Positions 8,524-17,173 are shown, counted from the stretch's first letter. The stretch: 64,000 bases of DNA from Pseudomonadota bacterium (GCA_023451735.1 JAEXYH010000083.1:62001-126000); one strand, 5' to 3'. Notes: generated from the letters alone by a model not told the origin. Translations and numbers: made by a program.

Positions 8524-9831
8524 TTATGCCGCAACCGATGCGGTTGCGCCGGACGTGGCCGCCTCGATCGAAGCTTCGAGGATGGCGAGGCCTTCCTCCA
8601 GAATTTCCCACTCGATAGTGAGCGGCGGTAGCAAGCGGATCACATTGAGCCGGGTTCCGCAAGAAAGAAGGATCAGACCGCGTGTCTCCGCTTCCGCAAC
8701 GATCCGGTTGGTGAGTGCTGGGCTGGCCGCCTTGGTTTGCCGATCTTCGACCAGTTCGAAAGCGACCATGGCGCCGAGACCGCGAACCTCGCCGATCCGT
8801 TCCATGCCCTGACGGGCGGCGATTGCGTTGAGGCGGTCGATGATCTTCCGGCCAATCTCGGCGGCACGATCGCAGAGTCTGTCACTCTCGATCACATCCA
8901 GCACCGCATTGGCGGCGGCAACCGACAGAGGATTGCCAGCATAGGTACCACCCAGCCCGCCCGGATGCGCAGCATTCATTATCTCGGCGCGGCCGCTGAC
9001 GGCCGAGAGGGGGAAGCCGCCGGCAAGGCCCTTAGCCATGGTGATTAGATCAGGTTTCACGCCCGCATGTTCGAAACCGAACATCCTGCCGGTGCGCGCC
9101 ATGCCGGCCTGCACTTCATCTGCGATCAGCACGATTCCGTATTTGTCGGCGATCTCGCGCAGGCGCACGAGAAATTCCTTCGGCGCAACGTTGAAACCGC
9201 CTTCGCCCTGGATCGGTTCAACGATGAAGGCGGCGATCCGCTCCGGGTCCACGTCGGATATGAACAGTCGTTCCAGTTCGGCGATCGCTTGTTTTGTCGA
9301 ATAGCCGAGAAACGTGTTGGGGAAGGGCGCGTGATAGATATCGGCCGGGAAGGGGCCAAAATTTCTCTTGTAAGGCATAACTTTTCCCGTCAGCGCCATG
9401 CCAAGCATGGTGCGGCCGTGGAAGGCGCCGGAAAAGGCGATGATGCCAGCGCGGCCGGTATGGGCGCGGGCGATCTTCACAGCATTTTCGACCGCCTCGG
9501 CGCCGGTGGTCACCAGTACGGTGCGGTTTTCCGCGCCAGTCGGTGCAATAGCATTTAGCCTCTCGGCGAGCTTCACATAGCCCTCATACGGCGCCACATG
9601 GAAACAGGTATGGGTAAACTGTTCCGCCTGTTCGGCGACGGCCTTCATGACAACAGGGTTGCGATGGCCGGTATTGTTGACCGCGATGCCAGCGGCAAAA
9701 TCGATGAAGCGCTTGCCGTCCACATCCCAGAGTTCGGCGTTCAGAGCCGTTTTGGCGAAAATAGCTCTTGTGCCGACGCCGCCGGCCACGGCAGCTTTTT
9801 GTCGCGAATGCAGATCACTCGAAGCGGTCAT
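8524..9831 (-). CDS. gabT: 4-aminobutyrate-type aminotransferase (class III, PLP)
   Basis: A 435-residue class III aminotransferase very like GabT: FIDFAAGIAVNNTGHRNP near the N-terminus, EPIQGEGGF, DEVQAGMARTG and the PLP lysine in TMAKGLAGGFPLSAVSG (about residue 264). A TTG five codons upstream extends the frame, but the ATG at 9831 has GAGGG eight bases before it and is preferred. It transfers the terminal amino group of an omega-amino acid to 2-oxoglutarate. It lies 75 bases downstream of the XRE-cupin regulator, and that gap contains a palindrome shared with the regulator's own promoter region. Confidence 0.85.
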   Translation of the reverse strand: MTASSDLHSRQKAAVAGGVGTRAIFAKTALNAELWDVDGKRFIDFAAGIAVNNTGHRNPVVMKAVAEQAEQFTHTCFHVAPYEGYVKLAERLNAIAPTGAENRTVLVTTGAEAVENAVKIARAHTGRAGIIAFSGAFHGRTMLGMALTGKVMPYKRNFGPFPADIYHAPFPNTFLGYSTKQAIAELERLFISDVDPERIAAFIVEPIQGEGGFNVAPKEFLVRLREIADKYGIVLIADEVQAGMARTGRMFGFEHAGVKPDLITMAKGLAGGFPLSAVSGRAEIMNAAHPGGLGGTYAGNPLSVAAANAVLDVIESDRLCDRAAEIGRKIIDRLNAIAARQGMERIGEVRGLGAMVAFELVEDRQTKAASPALTNRIVAEAETRGLILLSCGTRLNVIRLLPPLTIEWEILEEGLAILEASIEAATSGATASVAA

Positions 9832-9870
9832 CGCAATATCCCTCAATGTCGATGAGACGACTTATAACGA

Positions 9871-9888
9871 TGCTCATTATTTTGAGCA
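9871..9888. promoter_or_regulatory. Candidate operator upstream of gabT
   Basis: A perfect inverted repeat, TGCTCA then six bases then TGAGCA, lies 40 bases before the gabT ATG. The 12-mer ATTTTGAGCAAT that overlaps it (9879-9890) recurs upstream of the adjacent regulator at 10560-10571. The pairing suggests that the XRE-cupin protein binds both. This is inferred from sequence only. Confidence 0.5.
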
Positions 9889-9905
9889 ATAGGCCGAGGT
9901 GAAAA

Positions 9906-10493
9906 TCAGAGATAGGGTGGCGAGCAGGCGGAAATGACGATCGTACGGTGGTTAGAGAGATTGCGGAAGCGGTGCGGCTGGCGGCTGTCGAAGAGATAGG
10001 CTTCGCCGGCTCTCAGGACGCGAACCTCATCGCCGACAGTCACTTCCAGCTCGCCCTCGACGACATAGCCACCCTCGGAGGAGGCGTGTTGGAGCGGCGT
10101 ATCTCCAGTATCGGCATTGGGTTCGTACACCTCGTGCAGGATCTGCAGATTATGCGCTCGCGCGTCGCCGATCTGGCGGAAAACCAACGTTCCGTCACCG
10201 CCGGCCGCTATCGGCGATGCGGCAATTTGTGACGTGAGATCAATAAGTTCATCGGCAGAAAAGAAAGGCCCTTTGGAGGGGCTTCGTTCCGGCTCGAAAA
10301 AGTCGCCCATGCCGACGCCGAGACCGCTCAGGATCTTGCGAAGGGTGGCAACGGAGGGGCTTACCTTGTTCGTCTCGACATGGGAAATCTGCGCATGCGG
10401 CACCCCAGCCCGTTCCGCGAGCTGGCGCTGCGAAAGTCCTGCTGCGAGACGCATTGCGTTCAGCCGAGCACCGATATCGAATTTTTCGTCCAT
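9906..10493 (-). CDS. XRE-type transcriptional regulator with C-terminal cupin domain
   Basis: A 195-residue regulator. Residues 8-65 form a helix-turn-helix (LSQRQLAERAGVPHAQISHV), and residues about 110-190 form a cupin beta-barrel (SSEGGYVVEGELEVTVGDEV and YLFDSRQPHRF) that usually binds a small effector. The architecture is that of PuuR and related regulators of polyamine or GABA use, which agrees with the downstream aminotransferase and the PotABCD-like importer nearby. First gene of the minus-strand unit; likely autoregulated through the repeat at 10560. Confidence 0.87.
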   Translation of the reverse strand: MDEKFDIGARLNAMRLAAGLSQRQLAERAGVPHAQISHVETNKVSPSVATLRKILSGLGVGMGDFFEPERSPSKGPFFSADELIDLTSQIAASPIAAGGDGTLVFRQIGDARAHNLQILHEVYEPNADTGDTPLQHASSEGGYVVEGELEVTVGDEVRVLRAGEAYLFDSRQPHRFRNLSNHRTIVISACSPPYL

Positions 10494-10559
10494 TCCGTTT
10501 CATTCCATTTGGCCGAAACCGTTTATGCCCCGGATTGTCATGAACGGCAATTGGATGAT

Positions 10560-10571
10560 ATTTTGAGCAAT
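10560..10571. promoter_or_regulatory. Second copy of the ATTTTGAGCAAT element, upstream of the XRE-cupin gene
   Basis: An exact 12-base match to the element upstream of gabT, placed 67 bases before the regulator start. The left half-site of the palindrome is not conserved here. Confidence 0.45.
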
Positions 10572-10601
10572 CTTGGAAAGTTAGAATGGGGGAAGCGGGA
10601 T

Positions 10602-10787
10602 ATGAAGGCTTGGCTGAACAGAAAACATGGCGGTAGGCGGGAGGCGGTGGAAATCGCCATGCCGGAGCCGAAGGGCACCAAAGTCTTCGTGGACGTCACT
10701 TATTACGGCAGCCTTGGTGTCGTGCGCCAGCCGGGACTGGAGAACCCTACGGCCATGGGGCACGAGACGCGCCTATCGCGATGTTGA
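10602..10787 (+). pseudogene. Remnant of a zinc-type alcohol dehydrogenase, internally deleted
   Basis: The frame starting at 10602 reads like the N-terminus of a zinc alcohol dehydrogenase (MKAWL, then MPEPKGTKVFVDVTYYG) but jumps straight to PTAMGHE, omitting the CHSD zinc region, and then loses similarity and stops. About 61 residues remain of a roughly 350-residue family. Assignment rests on motif resemblance only. Confidence 0.45.
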
Positions 10788-10803
10788 CCTGTTTAAGTCT
10801 CTG

Positions 10804-10837
10804 TGAATGTTCGCGCGAGGCCTCTCGCTCACATTCA
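10804..10837. repeat. 34-base imperfect palindrome
   Basis: Two 17-base arms, beginning TGAATGT and ending ACATTCA, match at 14 of 17 positions with no loop. It sits between two gene remnants. It could be a mobile-element end, an operator or a chance remnant; no transposase frame was seen beside it. Confidence 0.4.
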
Positions 10838-10966
10838 TGGCTTGATCGAGGCGCCAGAGCAGGCCTTCATCAGTCGCATCCGCGATCTCGGTGATCCGAT
10901 TAAGATGGCAGTGCCGGCACAGGACTAGGTCGCACAAGCCGGCGGAAGGCAACACGATCTGAGTGC

Positions 10967-11332
10967 GTGCTGTCGATCGGTATGGCATCGTTGTTCGCCG
11001 GGCCCTTAGATGGACGCCGTTGCCTGTCGGCGCTTCTGGAAAGTGGTTCCAAGGTGGATGCGGTGTTCTGTGCGAACGATCTGCTGGCATTGGGAACGCT
11101 GATGGAGGCGCGCCGCCGCAAACTCTCGATACCACAGGATTTCGGCATAGTCGGCTTCGGCGAGAGTGATACTACAGCCGAGATACCGCCAGGTTTGACA
11201 ACAGTTGGCGTATATAGTGCACAACTGGGGCGGATCGCGGGTGAAATGCTTTTGCAACGCTTGTCGAATAAAGAGTTTGTCCCCAGTGTGACACGTTTGA
11301 GTTTACATTTTACTCATAGAGGAAGCATCTAA
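10967..11332 (+). pseudogene. C-terminal remnant of a LacI/GntR-type sugar regulator
   Basis: About 120 residues correspond to the second half of a LacI-family sensor domain: VDAVFCANDLLALGTLMEA, IPQDFGIVGFGESDTTAEI and PPGLTTVGV. No helix-turn-helix or first sensor half is found upstream, and no ribosome site precedes it. It is therefore a 5'-truncated, presumably inactive gene next to the alcohol dehydrogenase remnant. Confidence 0.75.
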
Positions 11333-11477
11333 GCGACTGATTAAACTCCGAATTGGTACGATATCTCTTCCAACAGCGCTTGAAGAAATGTGGAGAGTTG
11401 CCGACCAATATTTGAGGAGAGTACCACAAAATCTGTCCAAAGACGGTACCCCGGCCATTGCCACGCGGGAGACAGCG

Positions 11478-11506
11478 CTTGAATTTTTATCTCAGAAAAG
11501 CCATCT
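11478..11506 (+). promoter_or_regulatory. Candidate heat-shock (RpoH-like) promoter for htpG
   Basis: CTTGAA at 11478-11483, a 17-base spacer and CCATCT at 11501-11506 resemble the sigma-32 family pattern. It ends 32 bases before the htpG ATG, where a start site would be expected. Confidence 0.5.
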
Positions 11507-11538
11507 GACCGGCGATTTCTGTTCGGATGGAGGTATCA

Positions 11539-13431
11539 ATGACGACAGTAGAAGAGCGGCAGCCCGAGCAACACGTATTTGAAGCCGATGTCAGCCGGCT
11601 CCTGCACATGATGGTGCATTCGGTTTACTCGGACAAAGATGTATTCCTCCGGGAATTGATCTCGAACGCGGCGGATGCCTGCGAAAAGCTGCGGTATGAG
11701 TCGATTTCCAAGCCGCAGCTCTCGTCCGATGGGACCCAGCCGGGAATTCTCGTGGCGCTCAATGAGGAAGCGCGGACACTCGTTATCGAGGACAACGGGA
11801 TCGGCATGAACCGTGACGAGATGATCGATGCGCTCGGCACGATCGCGCGCTCCGGGACAAAAGCTTTCATGGAGCAGCTTGAGGCAGCTAAAGCTGGGGA
11901 GAAGGCGGAGCTGATCGGCCAGTTCGGCGTCGGATTCTATTCCTCGTTCATGGTCGCTGATCGGGTCGACGTAACCTCCCGCCGCGCCGGCGAGGACGAG
12001 GCGTGGAAATGGTCATCGGACGGCATGGGAAGTTATCACATTGTAGCGGTCGATCTTGCCGAGGCGCCCGCGAGGGGAACGCGTGTCGTGCTGCATCTCA
12101 TGGAGGATGCGAAGAACTACACCGACAAATGGACGGTCGAGAAGATCATTCGTGATCAATCCGGACACGTGCCTGTTCCTATTCGTCTCGTTGAAAAAGA
12201 CGGAGCGGAACCGTCACAGGTCTCCGACGGTGCGGCGCTCTGGATCAAGCCGAAGAGCGAGATATCAAAGCAGGATTACGACGATTTCTATCGAAGTGTG
12301 TCGGGCCAGTACGACGAGCCGCTGGCCAACGTGCATTTCCGCGCTGAGGGACGCCACGAATACACGACCCTTGCCTTTATCCCCGGCTCTCAACCTTTCG
12401 ACCTGTTCGATCCAGACCGGCAGGGTCGGATGAAGCTCTATGTGAAGCGAGTCTTTATAACCGACGAAGCCGAGTTGCTGCCGCGTTACTTGCGGTTCGT
12501 CCGCGGTATCGTTGACACCTCCGACCTGCCGCTCAACATCTCCCGTGAAATGATCCAGGAAAGTCCCGTGCTCGCGGCTATAAAAAAGGGCGTTACGAGC
12601 CGAATCCTTTCCGCCCTAGAGAAAATGGCCGAAGGAGAAGCCGAGACGTTTTACAAGGTCTGGGATCTGTTCGGCGCAATTCTCAAGGAAGGGATTTACG
12701 ACGACTTCGAGCGTCGCTCGCAGTTGCTGAACCTGGCGCGCTTCCGTAGTACCGCGTCCGGCGACGTAACTCGCAGCCTGGCGGAATATCTCACCTCAAT
12801 GAAGGAGGGCCAGTCAGCGATCTATTACATCAGCGGCTCCAGTCTAGATCAACTGAAGTCGTCGCCGCAACTTGAGGGTTTCCGAGCCAAAGGTATCGAG
12901 GTACTTCTCCTTACCGACGGCGTAGACAGTTTCTGGCCGACCAACGTCCCAGATTTCGAAGGAAAGCCGTTTAAATCGGTTACACAGGGCCTTGCCGATC
13001 TGAACGCCGTGACCGGCGAGGGCGGCACCGATGAGGCTGGCCGACAAGCTTCTCCGGAAGTCGGGGCATTCGTCGATTTCGCTCGAAGCGCCCTTGGTGA
13101 GGAGGTCGCTGACGTGCGAGTCTCCGATCGATTGACCGAAAGCGCGGTCTGCCTTGTAGCGTCTGAACATGGCCCGGATCGCCAACTCGAAAAGCTCCTC
13201 CAAGGGGCGGGGCGGTTACAAACATCATCGAGACCGATCCTCGAGATCAATGCGCAGAGCGAGCGTGTCAGAAGCATCGCATCGATCGAGGATCAGTCCT
13301 TCCGCGAGGATGCGGCGTGGCTGTTGCTTGACGAAGCACGCATTCTTGATGGGGACAAACCAGCCAATCCGCGTGCTTTTGCCGACCGGCAGGCCAGGTT
13401 GTTTGCGCTTGCGATCGGGCACGGCAAGTAA
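11539..13431 (+). CDS. htpG: Molecular chaperone HtpG (Hsp90)
   Basis: A 630-residue cytosolic Hsp90, full length for bacteria. The N-terminal ATPase domain shows the SVYSDKDVFLRELISNAADA helix (about residues 30-49), EDNGIGM (about 90) and GQFGVGFYSSFMVADRV; the middle domain has the catalytic arginine region LPLNISREMIQ (about 333-343). A GGAGG site fixes the start at 11539 rather than the in-frame ATG twelve bases earlier. It stands alone. The upstream CTTGAA/CCATCT pair fits heat induction. Confidence 0.97.
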   Translation: MTTVEERQPEQHVFEADVSRLLHMMVHSVYSDKDVFLRELISNAADACEKLRYESISKPQLSSDGTQPGILVALNEEARTLVIEDNGIGMNRDEMIDALGTIARSGTKAFMEQLEAAKAGEKAELIGQFGVGFYSSFMVADRVDVTSRRAGEDEAWKWSSDGMGSYHIVAVDLAEAPARGTRVVLHLMEDAKNYTDKWTVEKIIRDQSGHVPVPIRLVEKDGAEPSQVSDGAALWIKPKSEISKQDYDDFYRSVSGQYDEPLANVHFRAEGRHEYTTLAFIPGSQPFDLFDPDRQGRMKLYVKRVFITDEAELLPRYLRFVRGIVDTSDLPLNISREMIQESPVLAAIKKGVTSRILSALEKMAEGEAETFYKVWDLFGAILKEGIYDDFERRSQLLNLARFRSTASGDVTRSLAEYLTSMKEGQSAIYYISGSSLDQLKSSPQLEGFRAKGIEVLLLTDGVDSFWPTNVPDFEGKPFKSVTQGLADLNAVTGEGGTDEAGRQASPEVGAFVDFARSALGEEVADVRVSDRLTESAVCLVASEHGPDRQLEKLLQGAGRLQTSSRPILEINAQSERVRSIASIEDQSFREDAAWLLLDEARILDGDKPANPRAFADRQARLFALAIGHGK

Positions 13432-13702
13432 CAGGTCTTGGCGAGGTGGTCTTCGGCTGCCTCGCCAGAAAGCCTCGGAAGAGAAGGTCGATCAACGCGA
13501 TCGCAAAAATGTTTGGTATTCTCTGGGAATGGACAGCGTTCCCAATTCAACATCTCAGGTCATCGCCAGTCGCACCCAGTGCACTGCCCAATAACCTTCA
13601 GCTATCTCGAGGATTTTTGAATTTTCAACTGGTTTGGACTTAGCGGTTCGACTCCTCTCGAGACCTTATTGGCGGTGAGCACCTTGAGTAGCGACGTAGT
13701 CC
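13432..13702. other. Intergenic region with no supported gene
   Basis: Only short overlapping frames without ribosome sites or recognisable similarity. It separates htpG from a convergent gene; no clear rho-independent terminator was found. Confidence 0.5.
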
Positions 13703-14122
13703 TTAGCCCCGGCCAGCGCGCCGCATCGGCATCCGGTCGATGAAATCGAACATCTCGACGTCGCCGATGACCTTATCGCTGCGCAATTTCACGCCCCCGT
13801 CCTTCCCGACCAATATTGCATAAAAGCTGTCGCTCTGGATATTGGCGTCGGCCTTGAGTTTCTGAGCATCCAAGTCACCAGCCCGCCCATGGATAACTCT
13901 CACCTGACCATCGGAAACCTGGAGAACCACCATGTCACGCTCTGTCAATTCAGAACTTTGTGTCCGCAAGAGTTCGATCTGACGCTTTATGTCCCGATCA
14001 TTGGCACCACCGAAGAGCACGAGGACCCGGTTCTTCCAGTCATATTGCGAGAGGCTGTCCATGGCGGACACCGGAGACATCGTGCCCAGCGCGAGAGCCA
14101 GTGCTGCTGCAATCGTCTTCAT
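13703..14122 (-). CDS. Exported DUF4174-family protein
   Basis: A 139-residue protein with a Sec signal peptide (MKTIAAALALALGTMSPVSA). The mature part contains YDWKNRVLVLFG, TERDMVVLQV and, near the C-terminus, LVGKDGGVKLRS with FDFIDRMPMRRA, the thioredoxin-like signature of DUF4174 proteins common in rhizobia. Function unknown; probably periplasmic. Separate from the amidohydrolase gene that follows on the same strand. Confidence 0.8.
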   Translation of the reverse strand: MKTIAAALALALGTMSPVSAMDSLSQYDWKNRVLVLFGGANDRDIKRQIELLRTQSSELTERDMVVLQVSDGQVRVIHGRAGDLDAQKLKADANIQSDSFYAILVGKDGGVKLRSDKVIGDVEMFDFIDRMPMRRAGRG

Positions 14123-14199
14123 GCCAAATCTCCCAACGTTGTCGATAAAAAACGGATGAGCCAGCAGATCGTTCTCGAACTCGCGAATTCGTGTCTGCT

Positions 14200-15609
14200 C
14201 TAGAGGTTAACCTCCTGACGCAGATCTGCCATCGTCTTCTCAGCTTCATCGGTCAGAGCCGCGACATCGATGTTCGTGAGGCTGCCGCCATCCTTGTGGA
14301 CCTTGCCGCCGACCATGACGAACTGCACATTTGCGGGCTGAGCCGAATGGGTGATCGCGAATGCCGGGCTCATTGCGGAGACGGTATTAAGGTCAGACAT
14401 TCGGACTGCAATGATGTCGGCACGTTTTCCGACAGCGAGAGCACCGACCTGGTCGGAAAGACCGAGACTTGCCGCCCCGCTTGGGACCGCCCATTCCAGG
14501 ACAGTGGCGTCCGTGACTTTTCCCTGAGTCTCCGTCTGTCCGGCGGCAAGATCGGCAGTCACCTTCATCACCGAGAACATGTCGGCGTTTCCGGACAAAA
14601 CCATGTTGTCGACCGACAGTCCCATGGTCACACCTGTTTCCGCCATGAGCGCGATCGGCGGTACTCCGTATCCAACGTGAAGTTCCGTCCACGGGCTGAT
14701 CGAAACGGGGGATCCCGACTTCTTGATCATCCTGAAGTCCTCGCGTGTGGCGTGGGTTGCGTGAACGAGCTGAACGTCGGGACCGAGGAACCCACCCTGC
14801 GACATGATGGCAATGTTTTGCATAGCTGCTGCACTGCGGTCGGACGCGATATGGGTCGTGATCGGCAGGCGGCGCTCCCGAGCGAATGCCCATTCCTCCT
14901 TCCAGATTTCGGAGCCGGATCGGTCTGGACCTCGGGTGCAGATGCCGAGATGAATGAGGCCGTTGTTGTCGGAATGGCGGTCGGCGAATTGTCCAAGGGC
15001 ATCGAAGTCGATGCGTGCATCCGGTTTCAATGCCTGGGGGTAGCCATAGGAGAACCTGCCGCGGATCCCACTTTCGGTCATCGCGGTATACTCGGCCTCT
15101 GCAAACTCGACGCTCTTGGTGTTATGCGCCCAGTTGTTCACCGTGGTGATCCCGGAATTGAGAGCCTCAGTGGTTGCGAGCCTTACCGAGAGGGCGGCAG
15201 CCTCCGGCGTCCATGCCTTGGCGAGCGGAGCCATGGTTTTGGCGAATGGCCCCAGCTTGCTCATCGAAAAGCCGCGCGCCAGCGAGTTCCACATGTGCCA
15301 ATGGGTATCGACCAGACCCGGCATGACTATGCATCCGGAAAGGTCGATCCGACGAGCACCCGGAACATCGATTTTGGGGGCAACCTGCACGATCTCGCGC
15401 TGTCTGACATGGATGTCGGCGATGGTCGCCCCTTGACCCGCCTCCATCGAGAGCACGAGACCGCCGGACAGGACGATATCCTCAACAGCGGTGGCTTGCT
15501 GGGCAAAGGCCGGCAGTGCGCTTGCAACTGCCATCGCCCCCGCGCCGCCGAGCACCGCGCGGCGGGAAAATGCAATGCCTGAGCGCGGTCCGGTGTTCAA
15601 ATCGATCAT
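14200..15609 (-). CDS. Exported amidohydrolase (metal-dependent deaminase/hydrolase family)
   Basis: A 469-residue amidohydrolase of the SsnA/atrazine-hydrolase branch. A twin-arginine signal (FSRRAVLGGAGAMAVASALP, about residues 14-33) predicts periplasmic export, unusual for this mostly cytoplasmic family. The metal motif is DTHWHMWNSLARG (about 107) with H and DN ligands further on (HIASD, VHATHAT, SVDNMVLSGN). GGAGG lies seven bases before the ATG at 15609, excluding longer starts. The start overlaps the VOC gene stop (ATGA), so the two form an operon. Confidence 0.85.
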   Translation of the reverse strand: MIDLNTGPRSGIAFSRRAVLGGAGAMAVASALPAFAQQATAVEDIVLSGGLVLSMEAGQGATIADIHVRQREIVQVAPKIDVPGARRIDLSGCIVMPGLVDTHWHMWNSLARGFSMSKLGPFAKTMAPLAKAWTPEAAALSVRLATTEALNSGITTVNNWAHNTKSVEFAEAEYTAMTESGIRGRFSYGYPQALKPDARIDFDALGQFADRHSDNNGLIHLGICTRGPDRSGSEIWKEEWAFARERRLPITTHIASDRSAAAMQNIAIMSQGGFLGPDVQLVHATHATREDFRMIKKSGSPVSISPWTELHVGYGVPPIALMAETGVTMGLSVDNMVLSGNADMFSVMKVTADLAAGQTETQGKVTDATVLEWAVPSGAASLGLSDQVGALAVGKRADIIAVRMSDLNTVSAMSPAFAITHSAQPANVQFVMVGGKVHKDGGSLTNIDVAALTDEAEKTMADLRQEVNL

Positions 15610-16178
15610 GGGTTTACCTCCGATACCGGTGACGGTTGCCAACGATGATGTGTTGCCTCGGGTGCGTCGCATGTCGGAGGTGTGGGGAACTGAATGAGTT
15701 CGATCAAGGAACCCCACGGCGTGCGCCCGAACCAGATGTAGTTGCCGTCACCGCCCTCCTGGCCTTCCATGGCGCTGGGCCCCTGGAGCATCTTGCCGCC
15801 TGCGCTGAGCATGGCCTCGCCGACCTCCTTCATGTCGTCACAGTAGATCGAGAAATGGGTCACGCCGAGATCGGTCATGGCAGGGACCTCGTCATGCGTG
15901 AGTGATCCAACCTCGAACAATTCGATATTTGCACCGTTGCCGAGACGCAGCATGGAAACCGCCTTGAAGCAGTTGTCCTTCGGCATGCCGTTCACGTCTC
16001 CAATGTCAGCGCCTGCCATGTCCGGGCCTTCGGGAACGGCGCTGCGATACAAGACTTCCGATCCGAAGACGTCCGCAAAGAAGGTTTCGGCGGCGCGGAT
16101 GTCGGGCACGACTATCCCGACATGCTCGATACCCCGGACGAGGCTCTGGTGGTTTCTGGCGGTGTGCGCGGCGTGCAT
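15606..16178 (-). CDS. VOC-superfamily protein (glyoxalase/dioxygenase fold)
   Basis: A 190-residue protein with two paired beta-alpha-beta modules: GIEHVGIVVPDIRAAETFFA (about residues 16-35) and DLGVTHFSIYCDDMKEVGEA (about 103-122), ending in YIWFGRTPWGSLIELIQFP. The H and E positions expected for metal binding are present (EHVG, THFSI, LIELI). The substrate is unknown. AAGGAG precedes the ATG at 16178, favoured over an upstream start. It is cotranscribed with the amidohydrolase and divergent from a LysR gene. Confidence 0.82.
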   Translation of the reverse strand: MHAAHTARNHQSLVRGIEHVGIVVPDIRAAETFFADVFGSEVLYRSAVPEGPDMAGADIGDVNGMPKDNCFKAVSMLRLGNGANIELFEVGSLTHDEVPAMTDLGVTHFSIYCDDMKEVGEAMLSAGGKMLQGPSAMEGQEGGDGNYIWFGRTPWGSLIELIQFPTPPTCDAPEATHHRWQPSPVSEVNP

Positions 16179-16228
16179 CTCAACTCCTTGTGTCTGCTCC
16201 ATCGGGAACGCCCGTCGCGCCATCGCGT

Positions 16229-16246
16229 TTCTCGCGAATTGGAGAA
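16229..16246. promoter_or_regulatory. Candidate LysR-box between VOC and LysR genes
   Basis: An inverted repeat TTCTC, eight bases, GAGAA lies in the 98-base divergent gap, 31 bases before the LysR start. Size and place suit a LysR-type binding site; prediction only. Confidence 0.4.
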
Positions 16247-16276
16247 GGCCGTCTTCGCAAAGTGGAAAGGATCGAG

Positions 16277-17173
16277 ATGAAGAGGATCGAGAACGTTGGG
16301 GATCTGCGTGCTTTCGAAGCCGTTGCGCGTTTAGGTAGCCTCTCTGCCGCCGCGCGTGATCTCGGTGTTCCCCTCTCTGTTCTGTCGAAGAGATTGGCGA
16401 GACTGGAGCGGATCCTGGGCACCCGTCTCGCGGAACGATCTACCAGGATGTTGAGGGTTACCGCTGCGGGTGAGGGGTTTCTTTCCCCGTGCCGGGATGC
16501 ATTGCGCGCATTCGATGCGCTTGAGGATCGGGACGACACCTCGTTCCGAGGAAGGGTACGGATCAGCAGTTCGGTGGCGCTGGCGCGACGCCGGATCGCT
16601 CCATGCCTGCCGGAACTCCAGGATCGCTATCCTGACGTGACCATCGAGATGCTGGCGACGGACAGACTTATTGATCTCGTCCGCGAAGGCGTCGATGTCG
16701 CCTTTCGACAGATGAACACGGCAAGGGGCAATCCCGGAGAACTGATCGCAGCCGATGGCCATGTGCTGGTGGCATCACAGCAGTACGTCGACCGACATGG
16801 CACACCGGACTGCCCCGAAGATCTTGCTCATCATCGGTGTCTGACCGTCGGGCAGCCGGCACCACGGTCTTGGAAGCTTTGCGACGGGCGCAAGGAGATC
16901 GAAGTTCCCATTCACCCTGCAATATCAGGCACCGATGGAGAGCCGGCGCATGCGGCCGCACTTGCCGGAGGCGGGATAGCCATGAAATCAAAATGGGACG
17001 TCTTGGAAGATCTCGCCGAACGAAAGCTGATTCATGTCCTGCCCGGTTGGGGCACCGGTGAGCGCGAAATCCGGGCAATTCTGCCGGCTCCTGACCATCG
17101 GCCGCGCGTGGTGATCCATCTTATAGACCATGTCAGGAGGCATCTGGCCCGATTGGAGACGCAGTTCGCTTAA
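16277..17173 (+). CDS. LysR-family transcriptional regulator
   Basis: A 298-residue regulator. The N-terminal winged helix (LRAFEAVARLGSLSAAARDL, then PLSVLSKRLARLERILG, about residues 8-50) and the substrate-binding-like effector domain are complete. The ATG at 16277 follows GGATCGAG. Divergent from the VOC and amidohydrolase operon, which it most likely controls. The effector cannot be identified. Confidence 0.88.
   Translation: MKRIENVGDLRAFEAVARLGSLSAAARDLGVPLSVLSKRLARLERILGTRLAERSTRMLRVTAAGEGFLSPCRDALRAFDALEDRDDTSFRGRVRISSSVALARRRIAPCLPELQDRYPDVTIEMLATDRLIDLVREGVDVAFRQMNTARGNPGELIAADGHVLVASQQYVDRHGTPDCPEDLAHHRCLTVGQPAPRSWKLCDGRKEIEVPIHPAISGTDGEPAHAAALAGGGIAMKSKWDVLEDLAERKLIHVLPGWGTGEREIRAILPAPDHRPRVVIHLIDHVRRHLARLETQFA

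Noticed and set aside
10773..11135. 120-residue minus-strand frame over the LacI remnant
   Set aside because: Antisense to a recognisable protein fragment and without family resemblance.
13446..13643. 65-residue frame after htpG
   Set aside because: Overlapping alternatives in several frames, no start signal and low-information sequence.
14191..15582. 463-residue plus-strand frame
   Set aside because: It lies antisense to the amidohydrolase gene, lacks a ribosome site and its translation has no family features; a GC-rich shadow frame.
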